Shown one piece after another: positions 33,374-42,270 of a stretch of DNA of 64,000 bases; positions within the stretch are counted from its first letter, which is position 1; the number at the start of each line of letters is the position of its first letter. Under the pieces are notes generated by a model. It had not been told where the DNA came from, searched no databases, and saw nothing but the letters and a program-made list of their open reading frames with translations. Origin of the DNA: JAFDCJ01 sp964527835 (lineage in GTDB: Bacteria; Desulfobacterota; Desulfobacteria; Desulfobacterales; JAFDCJ01); NCBI GenBank assembly GCA_964527835.1, contig CAZGNV010000009.1, forward strand, positions 1 to 64,000, in the 5' to 3' direction. The position numbers and the translations under genes were made by a program.

Positions 33374-35260
33374 TCAGTCGGAAGCGGGCCCGCCCTTTAA
33401 TGCGTTGGTGACGGCATCATACAGTTGGTCGGCGGTGTAAAAATCGCTTTTCAGCACGATGGTGCCGTCGGGCGCAAAGACAACCAGCAGCGGGATGGTC
33501 AGGTAACCGAGCTCGTTTAGTTTGGCCTTTCCCGCGGGGGTGCTGCCGGTGATGTCCACCTTCATCGGGATAATATCTTGGTTGTCAAAAAGCCCCGCAA
33601 TTTTGGAGGTGTTTAAAACTCCCTGCTCCAGGGCCTTGCAATTCAAACACCACTCCGCGGTAAACACCATGACGACCACCCGCCGCCGGCTGATCTCCGT
33701 TTCGAAGCGTTGCGGGGTGTAGGCGACCCAGTCAATCGGTCCCTTGCTGGTCAACTGAACCGCTGCCCAGGCGGACAGGGCTACCATGAGAATGCCGAGG
33801 CCGGCAAAAAAGACAGTCGTTTTGCTGGCGGGTGCAATCTGAAGGGCTCGCCAGGCCAGCCATCCGCCGGCAGCGATGCAAAATCCCATCACCGGCCACC
33901 AGTACAATTTGCTGGGCGGGGCCAGGGGGGAGGCAAAAAGGGTGGTCAGTCCCACGCCGATAAAATAGGCTGCAGCGGCAAGCATCAACAATCCCATGAT
34001 TTGTTTGACCAACTCACTGGCCGGCCCGGTTTTGGGCATTTTTTCCACCAGGGCCGGCCGGGCGGACAGGACCAAATAGGGCAGCGCCATGCCGGTGCCG
34101 ATGGCCGCAAAAGTGGCCAGGGTGGTGGCCGGGGACTGGGTGGCGGCCCAGGCCGCAGCGGCTCCCATAAACGGCGCGGTGCAGGGAGTCGACAAAACCG
34201 CCGCCAGCACTCCCAGTGCAAAAGAGCCCCGGCGGGTGTCCTGGGCGGGGTTGATCAGGTATATAAAACCCGGCAGCCGCATGGAAAAAAAACCGAACAT
34301 GCCAAAAGCCATAACGGCGATGATTGCACCCACCGCCAGGGTGAAAGCCGGATATTGAAACAACTGGCTGGTGGCGCTAAACCCGCTGACCAGGGCAATC
34401 AGGGCCCCCAGAGCCAGCCAGAACACCAGAATCCCGGCGGACATGGCCAGGCCCAGGATAAAGCATTTTTTGCGATTGCCGGCGACATGCGACAGGCTGA
34501 TGATTTTAATGGGAATCAGCGGCAGCACGCAGGGGGTCAGGTTCAGCAGCAGGCCGCCCAAGGCGGCTGTCAGCAGCAGCAGCAGCAGCCCCCATCCCGA
34601 GGCGGCATCGATGGCAAAACTCCAGCCGAACATATCGAAATTGACCCCCTGGGGGACGGCCGTCGCCGCTGGCTGTTGATCGCCGGCAAACAGGGGGGCA
34701 TTGATTTGGCTGACCGCAGATCCGGCCGCGACGACTTCGATGGCTGCCGGAATGGAGATCTTAGCGGGAAACAGGCAGTAATTGTCCGCACAGGCCTGGT
34801 AGGCCAACTCCAATTTCAGTTTATATACCCGCGGTGCCAGCGATTTTTCCAGTTTGACCGGCAGGTGGAAAACCACCCGTCCTTCAAAGGACATCAAATC
34901 CCCGGCGGCATAGGCAACCTTGACGCCAACAGCTTGCGGGTAATGGGGGGCGGCGATGGTGATTCCGTCGTCGGCCGTGACAACCGTCAGCCGGGTGGGA
35001 TAAGGTTTGAAGTCCTTGAATGCTTTGATCTGGCGCGCATCGGCATTGATATGAAATCCCTTTTTGATATCGGCCACCACCGCCAGGGTGAGCATGTCGC
35101 CGGGGCGTGCCCGATCCTGCGACCAGGCGGTGCTGACCGTGACGACCTGCTCATCGGATGCATTCAACCCCGCAGCCGGAGCCGTGAACTGCGAGGCCAG
35201 GATGACTGCGATGGTTAAAACCAGAATAATCCTTGCCAATAACCTGCTCATATTCAGCAT
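33374..35260 (-). CDS. dsbD: Thiol:disulfide interchange protein DsbD (628 aa)
   Basis: All three DsbD parts are present. The periplasmic N-terminal domain has the reactive pair in YQACADNYCLFPAK (about residues 160-170). The eight-helix membrane domain has its two cysteines in NLTPCVLPLIPIKII and STPCTAPFMGAAA. The C-terminal thioredoxin domain has FTAEWCLNCKALEQG. It carries electrons from cytoplasmic thioredoxin to periplasmic thiol proteins. The nearby exported selenoprotein, peroxiredoxin and TlpA are probable clients, which is inference. The start is near an apparent signal peptide. Confidence 0.93.
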   Translation of the reverse strand: MLNMSRLLARIILVLTIAVILASQFTAPAAGLNASDEQVVTVSTAWSQDRARPGDMLTLAVVADIKKGFHINADARQIKAFKDFKPYPTRLTVVTADDGITIAAPHYPQAVGVKVAYAAGDLMSFEGRVVFHLPVKLEKSLAPRVYKLKLELAYQACADNYCLFPAKISIPAAIEVVAAGSAVSQINAPLFAGDQQPAATAVPQGVNFDMFGWSFAIDAASGWGLLLLLLTAALGGLLLNLTPCVLPLIPIKIISLSHVAGNRKKCFILGLAMSAGILVFWLALGALIALVSGFSATSQLFQYPAFTLAVGAIIAVMAFGMFGFFSMRLPGFIYLINPAQDTRRGSFALGVLAAVLSTPCTAPFMGAAAAWAATQSPATTLATFAAIGTGMALPYLVLSARPALVEKMPKTGPASELVKQIMGLLMLAAAAYFIGVGLTTLFASPLAPPSKLYWWPVMGFCIAAGGWLAWRALQIAPASKTTVFFAGLGILMVALSAWAAVQLTSKGPIDWVAYTPQRFETEISRRRVVVMVFTAEWCLNCKALEQGVLNTSKIAGLFDNQDIIPMKVDITGSTPAGKAKLNELGYLTIPLLVVFAPDGTIVLKSDFYTADQLYDAVTNALKGGPASD

Positions 35261-35412
35261 CTTAACCAGTTTTTAGCCCTCACACTGTCTGGGTACATTC
35301 TTAATAAATTGCAGAAAGCGCTGTGCCGGTTGGACATTTTAATCGCTGCTGATAAAAACATCCCACCTGCGCTTAGTATGTATTTGTTTACCAGAACTTT
35401 GATGTTGTGCAG

Positions 35413-35552
35413 TGTCCGTCCACAAATAGTAGATTTTGGTTCGCAGCAAGGCCTGAGCGATTTTGAAACCGCAGGCATAGTTCGCTATGTCGAGGATTTC
35501 AAAAGAGCGAAAACGCCGCTGCGGGCCGAAATATGCTGTTTGTGGATGGGCA
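35413..35552. repeat. Structured hairpin element (family 1), copy A
   Basis: Outer arms of about 35 bases (from TGTCCGTCCACAAATAG at 35413; to CTGTTTGTGGATGGGCA at 35552) pair almost fully. Inside are the shared GCAAGGC (35446-35452) and AACGCCGC (35512-35519), a second stem (TTTTGAAA/TTTCAAAA), and an apical hairpin GCATAGTTCGCTATGTCGAGG. On the minus strand it begins at the base after the fdhE stop codon. No gene was seen in 35261-35552. Confidence 0.7.
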
Positions 35553-36422
35553 CTATGCTTGCATAAACAGTCGCACCCCGCTCCCATAGCCCATCTCGGC
35601 GGCCTTGTAATCCAGGTGCAGCGAGGCGATCTGCTCCAGCGGGGGATAGATCAGGCGCCCGGCTTGGCGCGTGTCGACGGTTTTCAGGTACTTCTTGCAC
35701 TGGTCACAAACATCGACCCGCATTTCCTTTTCATGTTCACTGAAAAAATACTGCAGGGTTTTGCCGTCGCGGTTTTCGCAAAACGGACAAAAGACGCGTT
35801 TTGCCGGCCATTGGTGCCAGCAGAAGCTGCAGACCAATGATCGGCTGCCCTCGGCGGATAATATTGAAAGAATCGGTGCGCTGCCGCAAATGGGGCAATA
35901 GCCCTTCTCCCACGGGGCATTCTTTTTCAGATAAGCTGCAAGCTGTTCGGCGGCCAGCGTCAGGGAGGGTTTTAAACTGTTATAGGTGATAAAGCCGAGC
36001 ACCTGCTTGTCGATTTTCAATTCGGCGGCGATATTTTCGAATAAGGCCTCGTTGCCGTCAAGCAGTCCCGTAAAAAGCTCACCGGGTTTTAACGCTTTAT
36101 CCGCAGCCTTTAAAATTGTTTCAGCGCTGGCGGCCATTTGCGGATTTGCACCCTGAGCGAGATGACAAATCGTGGTAAACAGGTGGCCGGCCTCGGTTTT
36201 ATCAAAGACAAATTCTTTGATTTCAATGAGCGGGAAATTTTCCTGCGCTTTGATGGTCAGCATCTTGGGGGGAATTTGAAGCGGTTCAACCCGGGTGCGC
36301 TCCCGGCTTGCATGCTGGGCATCAAAAATACGACCGTAAAAATCAAGCATCTCGGCGTAAACCGGTTGGGTTTTTTTTACGGCTGCCACCGCCTGTTTGA
36401 CCTGCTCGGATCTGAATTTCAT
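35553..36422 (-). CDS. fdhE: Formate dehydrogenase accessory protein FdhE (289 aa)
   Basis: The C-terminal half has the paired zinc/iron motifs of FdhE: CPICGSAP, CSFCWHQW, CPFCENRD and CDQCKKYLKT (about residues 180-255). FdhE is a cytoplasmic rubredoxin-like factor needed for maturation of exported formate dehydrogenases. ATG 36422 follows AAAGGAGG; the longer start at 36467 has no ribosome site. It follows fdhAB on the same strand, but a strong terminator hairpin lies between, so its level may be lower. Confidence 0.9.
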   Translation of the reverse strand: MKFRSEQVKQAVAAVKKTQPVYAEMLDFYGRIFDAQHASRERTRVEPLQIPPKMLTIKAQENFPLIEIKEFVFDKTEAGHLFTTICHLAQGANPQMAASAETILKAADKALKPGELFTGLLDGNEALFENIAAELKIDKQVLGFITYNSLKPSLTLAAEQLAAYLKKNAPWEKGYCPICGSAPILSILSAEGSRSLVCSFCWHQWPAKRVFCPFCENRDGKTLQYFFSEHEKEMRVDVCDQCKKYLKTVDTRQAGRLIYPPLEQIASLHLDYKAAEMGYGSGVRLFMQA

Positions 36423-36500
36423 CGGACCTCCTTTGCCGGCGTTTGGTCCTTGCGATGTGTTTGGCACTTTCTCCCGGCATTTTGCTGGTTTTTATTTATC

Positions 36501-36563
36501 ACATCTGCAAAAGATAAAAAAGGGGAGTCGGATGAACTCCAACTCCCCCTTTTTGCAAATGTG
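36501..36563. terminator. Terminator hairpin between fdhB and fdhE
   Basis: AAAAAGGGGAGT (36517-36528) pairs with ACTCCCCCTTTTT (36542-36554). An extended outer stem pairs CACATCTGCAAAAG with TTTTTGCAAATGTG. With A- and T-runs at both sides it works as a terminator in the fdhB direction. Confidence 0.75.
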
Positions 36564-36582
36564 ACGGTTGCCGCCGCCGGTG

Positions 36583-37302
36583 TTATCCGATACTGGACAC
36601 AATATCGGTCAAGGGCTGAAACATTTTTTTCAGCGCCGCCTGGCGGGTGATGCCGTAGCTGCGCGCCGAGGCCACCGCGTGTTCATAATACAGTCCGGGT
36701 TCAAAATCCACCAGGTAAATGACGTTGACATCATCGGGATCTGCCAGCGAGGCCTTGGGAAATTTCTTTTTGGCCGTGGCCAGGTGCTCTTTGGCCAGTG
36801 ACAGCATCTCCTCACGTTCGCCAAAGTTCATGGCCCCGGTGGGACAGGTCTTGACACAGGCCGGCGGCAGTCCATTTTGCACCCGGTCAATGCACATATC
36901 GCATTTGGCCAAAATCCCGTTGGGTCCCTTGCGCGGGATGTTATAGGGGCAGGATTCGATGATTTCATCGGTATTCAGCTCCCGGGTGCGGGCGGTGTAT
37001 ATGACCGCGCCGGTCTGGGGCTCCTGGTAGATGGCCCCTGGATCGCCGGCCGTTTCCAGACACGGCGGCTCCAGGCAGTGCCGGCATTGATCCGGGAAAA
37101 ACAGCCATCTGACTTTGCCGTCGATAATCACATCTTTCATACGCACCAGTTTGTAAGTATCGAAGGAGAGATCGGGTGGATTCTGGTATGAGCCGCTGTT
37201 GACCGTCTTGTCGGCCGGCAGATCATGCCATTCTTTACAGGCCACCTGACAGCCCCTGCAGGCCGTGCACAGTGTCGTATCGATAAAAAAAGATTTGCTC
37301 AT
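36583..37302 (-). CDS. fdhB: Formate dehydrogenase iron-sulfur subunit FdhB (239 aa)
   Basis: A ferredoxin-like electron-transfer subunit with four [4Fe-4S] clusters. The cysteine groups are CTACRGCQVACKEW (about residue 12), CRHCLEPPCLETAG (about 75), and CDMCIDRVQ with ACVKTCPTG (about 140-165). Unlike FdnH/FdoH it lacks a C-terminal membrane helix, and no cytochrome b subunit is present. This fits the soluble periplasmic FdhAB type of sulfate reducers, which feeds periplasmic cytochromes c. It starts behind AAGGAGG, 22 bases after fdhA. Confidence 0.9.
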   Translation of the reverse strand: MSKSFFIDTTLCTACRGCQVACKEWHDLPADKTVNSGSYQNPPDLSFDTYKLVRMKDVIIDGKVRWLFFPDQCRHCLEPPCLETAGDPGAIYQEPQTGAVIYTARTRELNTDEIIESCPYNIPRKGPNGILAKCDMCIDRVQNGLPPACVKTCPTGAMNFGEREEMLSLAKEHLATAKKKFPKASLADPDDVNVIYLVDFEPGLYYEHAVASARSYGITRQAALKKMFQPLTDIVSSIG

Positions 37303-37324
37303 CTTGGGATCACCTCCTTCTTAC

Positions 37325-40300
37325 TTATAGTTTGACGACATTGACCATAAAGGCCTTGGTTTCGGGGATCCGGGTGTTGGGATCACCGGTGCTGGGGGTC
37401 AGCAGGTTGGCGCTGTCCTCCTTGCCGTTCACCGGCTTTATCCAGCCGTAATGCCACGGAAAGCCGACCTGGTGAACCACGATGTTGCCCAGCTTGAACG
37501 GTTTGAACCGATGGCTGACAATCGCTGTACATTCCAGTGAACCCCTGGCGGATACTGCTTTGACGCGCTCGCCGTTTTTGATGCCTTTCAATTTGGCGAG
37601 CTCTTCGCTCATTTCCACGAACACCTGGGGCTGCATTTCCAGCAGGTACGGTTGGTAGCGGGTCATGACCCCCGTCTGCCAGTGTTCGCTGACGCGGTAG
37701 GTGGTGCCCACATAGGGATAACGCGGGTCGCAGGTGGCCCACTGATCCTCTTTGCCCTTATAAACCGGGGCAGTGGGGTTCATGCGCTGGGCGTTCATGT
37801 AGTTTTTTTCCACCGGGCATTCCAGTGGTTCGTAATGCTCGGGGAAGGGACCATCGGCGCGGCCCGGCCCGAAAATCTGGCCGAAACCGTGTTTGCGCAT
37901 GATGAAGGCATACTTGGTGTCCCTGCGCAGGGTCCCGTCGGGGTTTTCCATGGGATACCAGCCCCCGTCGGGCACATCGCCGACCCATTTCTTGGAAACG
38001 TACTTGCCGTTTTCGACCTTGCCCTCGAACTTGATCACCCAGTGCTTCTTGTCCCAGGGCTGCCCTTTCAAGTCGACCGAGGCGCGATTGTAAATGATGC
38101 GCCGGTTGACCGGCCAGGCCCAGGCAAACTGGGGATACAGCCCGATGTTGTTGGGCGCGTCCTTGAGGCTGCGACGGGCGGCCATGTTGCCTTTTTCGGT
38201 GTAGCTGTTGCAGTACAGCCAGTTGGCCGAAGAAGTCGAGCCGTCGGCCTGCAGGTAGGCGAAGCTGGGCACCAGGGTGCCTTTCTTGAATTTTTTGCCC
38301 TTGACCGTGACATCTTTCAGAAAATAGCCGTTGATTTCCTTGGCCACCTTGTGCGGGTCGTATCGACCGTTGGTCACGTAGTCCCATTTGAGATTGATAA
38401 TCGGTTCCGGCAGGGTGCCGGGGTCTTTCTGGTAGAGTTTTTTCAGCTGATCGCCTAACGCCATGATGATTTCGCCGTCAGGTCGGCTGTTACCCATGGG
38501 CTGGGGGCCCTGGTAGCGCCATTGCATCCAGCGGCCGCTGTTGGTGATGCTGCCTTCTTTTTCCACCGATACGCAGGCCGGCAGAAAAAAGACCTCGGTT
38601 TTGATGGTGGCCGGGTCCATGCCGGGCCCGCGCCAGAACGAGCCGGTTTCATTGTCGAAGATGTTGGTGTTGACCAGCCAGTCCAGGTTTTTCAGGCTTT
38701 CACGGGTTTTGTTGGCATTGGCTCCGCTGCAGGCCGGATTCTGACCCCAGGCCAGAAAACCCTTGATGGTGCCCTTGGACATTTCATCAAAGATGTCCAG
38801 CCAGGAGTAAGCCTTGCCGTCATCGACCTTTGGCAGCCAGCTGTAGCCGAATTCGTTTGCGGCCGTGGCCTTGTCGCCGAAAAAGGATTTCAGCAGGCTG
38901 ACCGTGTACTTGGGGTAGTTCTGCCACCAGTTGGCTGACAGCGGATCCTTGCTGACCGGGGTCCATTTCTTGTTGTAGGCCGCCAGGGAAACATTGGATG
39001 CCCGCGGCGTTTTCAGATACCCCGGCCAGATGTGCCACAGCAGACAGTGGTCGGTGGAGCCCTGGACGTTGGATTCGCCGCGCAGGGCGTTGACCCCGCC
39101 TCCGGCAACTCCCATGTTGCCCAGCATCAGCTGAATCATTGCCATCATGCGGATGTTCTGGGTGCCCACAGTGTGCTGGGTCCAGCCCATGGCATACATG
39201 ATGGTGCCGGCCTTGCCGACCTTGCCGGTGGCGGCATAGGTTTTGTAGACTTCCAGCAGGTCCTTTTCAGGGGTGCCGGTGATTTTGGAAACCAGCTGGG
39301 GGGTGTACCGGCTGTAATGTTTTTTGAGCAGCTGAAAAACGCAATGGGGGTCTTGAAGAGTCTTGTCCCTTTTGGGAACCCCGTTTGCATCCAGCTGGAA
39401 GGCCCATTTGCCCTTGTCGTATTTGCGCTTGTCGGAGATGTAGCCCGGGAACAGGCCGTCTTTGAACTGGTAAGCCTTGTTCACCAGAAAGGTGGCGTTG
39501 GTGTAATCAATGACATACTGTTTCTGGTAAAGATTGTTGTCGAGGATGTACTTCATCATCCCCCCCAGAAAAGCGATGTCCGTTCCGGAGCGCAGGGCGG
39601 TGTAAAAATCCGCCTTGGCGGAGGTGCGGGTGAAGCGGGGGTCGACACTGAGCAGCTTGGCCCCATTTTTCATGGCCTCTAGAACGTACTTGAACGAGAT
39701 GGGATGGTTTTCGGCGGCATTGCTGCCCATGATTAGAATACAGTCACTGTTCTTGATGTCAATCCAGTGATTGGTCATTGCGCCGCGTCCGAACGACTCT
39801 GCCAGAGCCGCAACAGTGGCGCTGTGTCAGATACGGGCCTGGTGTTCGAGATACACGACGCCCGCTGCGCGCATCAGGGCCTGGTAGATCCAGCACTCTT
39901 CGTTGTCCATGGCCGCGCTGCCCACCGAGGCGATGGCCGTGGTGCGGTTGACCACCTGCCCCTTGGCGTTTTTGTACTCGAAGGACTCATCCCGGGTGGC
40001 CTTGATGCGTTTGGCGATTTCGGTCAAGGCCCAGTCCCAGGACACCTTTTTCCACTGGCTGGAATAGGGGGCGCGGTACATGGGATCGGTGATGCGGTCC
40101 TTGTTTTCAACCAGCTGGGCCAGGGCCGCTCCCTTGGAGCATAGAGAACCGCGGTTGATCACATGGTCCGGGTCGCCTTCGATGTTGATGACCCGGCCGC
40201 TGCCGCTGCGGCTGGTTTGCACGATGACGCCACAGCCGACGGCGCAGTAGGGACAGATGGAAAGAGTTTCCCTGGCGTAAGCGGTCTTGAGCATCTGGGC

Positions 40301-40402
40301 CTGGACTTTAACCGGGCGCAGGTCAAAACCCAGGCCGCTGACGGCAAGACCGGCGGCTGTGGCTCCGGTGATCTGGATAAACTCCCGTCGGTTGAGCTTC
40401 AT
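37325..40402 (-). CDS. fdhA: Selenocysteine-containing formate dehydrogenase catalytic subunit FdhA (about 1025 aa)
   Basis: One in-frame TGA at 39827-39829 (minus strand) divides the frame; reading it as selenocysteine (residue 192) gives QARI-U-HSATVAALAESFGRGAM, the standard FdhA active site. The N-terminus has a twin-arginine signal (NRREFIQITGATAAG), so the folded enzyme goes to the periplasm. The [4Fe-4S] site is CPYCAVGC with a later cysteine in GSLCSKG. Molybdopterin domains follow, for example MGSNAAENHP and GNMGVAGGGVNALRGESNVQG. It oxidises formate to CO2 with Mo or W. Start is behind AAAGGAGG. Without recoding, the gene would wrongly look like two proteins. Confidence 0.95.
39790..39829 (-). 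promoter_or_regulatory. Selenocysteine codon and SECIS-like region in fdhA
   Basis: On the minus strand, TGA is followed about 18 bases on by GCTCT-GGC-AGAGT, a short stem with a G-containing loop, in the place expected for a bacterial SECIS element. Confidence 0.55.
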
Positions 40403-40720
40403 AATGCCATCCTCCTTTGTTGTGGGTTGACACTTTCGGGTTGCTGGATGAACAAGGGTGATTGCCTATAGCAAAAACCGAAATTACATGGTTAATCGCA
40501 TGCGCAATTCAGGTGTGACTTTGTTAACAACAGATGATGATAGGTCTGGCTAAATGCCGCTGTCGTTTGGCAAAAAATCCCCCTTGTATCTTTAGGCCGA
40601 TCGGGCAACTGAAAAAATGGGGTGAAGAATGTATTTTCTCAAAAAAAACACTGTATTTTTATCTTCCATGCCATGACTATGACCGGAAAGTGCTGAGGGT
40701 TGGTCGGGGCAAACCGGCTA
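40403..40720. other. Intergenic region between divergent fdhA and metK
   Basis: No coding sequence was recognised. Two perfect palindromes may be operators for fdhA: CGCATGCG (about 40497-40504) and TTGTTAACAA (40521-40530). I found no convincing sigma-54 site for fdhA. Confidence 0.35.
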
Positions 40721-40749
40721 TTGACAATCGGTGATGGTTGAAATATCAT
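40721..40749 (+). promoter_or_regulatory. Sigma-70-type promoter of metK
   Basis: A perfect TTGACA (40721-40726) and TATCAT (40744-40749) are separated by 17 bases. Transcription would begin near 40757 and leave a leader of about 130 bases. Confidence 0.65.
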
Positions 40750-40756
40750 AAAATGT

Positions 40757-40887
40757 TTATGGAATTGATATGACACGAGGTTTCACCATCCTGTTGGCAG
40801 GCCCCCTGGAAACTGCGTGCCCATTCCTTTTTGAAAAACATCAGAATAAAAAAAGTGAGCTGGTTGAGCAAGGCAAGGAGATGATTC
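40757..40887 (+). other. Long 5' leader of metK, possible structured RNA
   Basis: The leader can fold GGTTTC with GAAACT around a CCTG-TTGG-CAGG hairpin; the GGCA of that hairpin could also pair with TGCC just downstream, as in a pseudoknot. I do not recognise a known SAM riboswitch class. The ribosome site AAGGAG is close to the metK start. Confidence 0.25.
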
Positions 40888-42057
40888 ATGAAAAGGGAAA
40901 AATACTTTTTTACTTCAGAGTCGGTGACCGAAGGCCATCCGGACAAGGTGGCAGACGCCATTTCGGATTCAATTCTGGACAGCATCATTGCCCAGGACAA
41001 AAACTGCCGGGTGGCCTGTGAAACCCTGGTGACCACGGGGCTGGCTTTTATTGCCGGTGAGATTACCACCGAATGCTATGTTGACATGCCCCAGATTGTC
41101 CGCGATACGATCCGTGATATCGGTTACAGCTCCTCGAAAATGGGCTTTGATTATCAGACCTGTTCGGTCATTACCAGTATCGACCACCAGTCGCCGGACA
41201 TCGCCCAGGGCGTCAACCCGGGCCAGGGACTGTTCAAGGACCAGGGGGCCGGCGACCAGGGCCTGATGTTCGGTTTTGCGTCCGATGAAACCGAGGAACT
41301 GATGCCCATGCCGATTACTTACGCCCACAAGCTTTGCCGCCGCCTGGCCACGGTGCGCAAAAATGGATCCCTGGATTTTTTAAGACCGGATGGCAAGTCC
41401 CAGGTGACCATCGAATATGAAAACGGGACCCCCAAACGGGTGGAGGCCGTGGTGGTTTCCGCCCAGCACAAAGATGACGTGACCTATGAAGATTTGAAAG
41501 AAGCCATCATCGAAGAGGTGATCAAGAAGGTCATTCCGCGGGATATGACCGACGGCGACACGCGCTATTTCATCAACCCCACCGGTCGTTTCGTCATCGG
41601 CGGCCCCATGGGGGACTGCGGGTTGACGGGTCGCAAGATTATCGTCGACACCTATGGCGGCCAGGGCAGCCACGGGGGCGGATGTTTTTCCGGTAAAGAC
41701 CCTTCCAAGGTGGATCGCAGCGCCTCCTATATGGGGCGGCACATCGCCAAGAACGTGGTGGCCGCAGGTCTGGCCAAAAAATGCGAGATCCAGGTGGCTT
41801 ACGCCATCGGGGTGGCCCAGCCCGTATCGGTCATGGTGGATTTGATGGGCACCGGCGTGGTTCCCAAGGCGCGGGTGGAGGAAATTGTCAACGAGGTGTT
41901 TGATTTGAGACCGGCCGCAATTATTGAATACCTGGATCTGCTGCGCCCCATCTATCGCCAGACTTCAGCCTACGGGCATTTCGGCAGAAATGAGCCGGAA
42001 TTTACGTGGGAACATACAAACAAGGTGGAGATTATGCGGGAAAAGGCGGGGTTGTAA
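40888..42057 (+). CDS. metK: S-adenosylmethionine synthetase (389 aa)
   Basis: A complete MetK. The ATP motif ESVTEGHPDKVADAISDSILD is near the start, GAGDQGLMFG near residue 120 and the phosphate-binding GGPMGDCGLTGRKIIVDTYGG near residue 230; the mobile loop and the C-terminal HFGRNEPEFTWE are present. It makes S-adenosylmethionine from methionine and ATP in the cytoplasm. It is followed, 213 bases on, by ahcY, so the SAM cycle genes are together. Confidence 0.97.
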   Translation: MKREKYFFTSESVTEGHPDKVADAISDSILDSIIAQDKNCRVACETLVTTGLAFIAGEITTECYVDMPQIVRDTIRDIGYSSSKMGFDYQTCSVITSIDHQSPDIAQGVNPGQGLFKDQGAGDQGLMFGFASDETEELMPMPITYAHKLCRRLATVRKNGSLDFLRPDGKSQVTIEYENGTPKRVEAVVVSAQHKDDVTYEDLKEAIIEEVIKKVIPRDMTDGDTRYFINPTGRFVIGGPMGDCGLTGRKIIVDTYGGQGSHGGGCFSGKDPSKVDRSASYMGRHIAKNVVAAGLAKKCEIQVAYAIGVAQPVSVMVDLMGTGVVPKARVEEIVNEVFDLRPAAIIEYLDLLRPIYRQTSAYGHFGRNEPEFTWEHTNKVEIMREKAGL

Positions 42058-42270
42058 ATTTTAAGTTTTCTTGCGCTGGCAAAACTGAAAAAATTAACGT
42101 CGAACATCGAACACTGAAAAGATGAAAATCGAACGTCCAACGTCGAATGATGGTAATGAATTAACGCCCAACTCGCCAGCGGCGAGCAAGCACTTATCTG
42201 CCTCCGGCGGATCGAATGTTGAATGAGAAAAGATTAGGAAACAAACACAGGATAAGGAGTTGACACGATT
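42058..42270 (+). repeat. Short-tandem-like intergenic repeat before ahcY
   Basis: The stretch holds several near-repeats of CGAAC(A/G)T (CGAACATCGAACACTG, CGAACGTCCAACGTCGAATG) and an inverted repeat CTCGCCAGCGGCGAG. It is non-coding. I see no riboswitch here; the ahcY ribosome site AAGGAG ends the region. Confidence 0.4.

Noticed and set aside
33710..35218. 502-residue plus-strand frame opposite dsbD
   Set aside because: Its composition (Gly, Gln, His, Arg) is that of a GC-rich shadow frame; dsbD on the other strand has all its motifs.
40566..40592. Sigma-54 promoter (TGGCA...TTGT) near fdhA
   Set aside because: The spacing between the two parts is too long and it points away from fdhA.
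42058..42270. Possible SAH riboswitch before ahcY
   Set aside because: None of the conserved SAH riboswitch core sequence is seen; the region is made of short CGAAC repeats.
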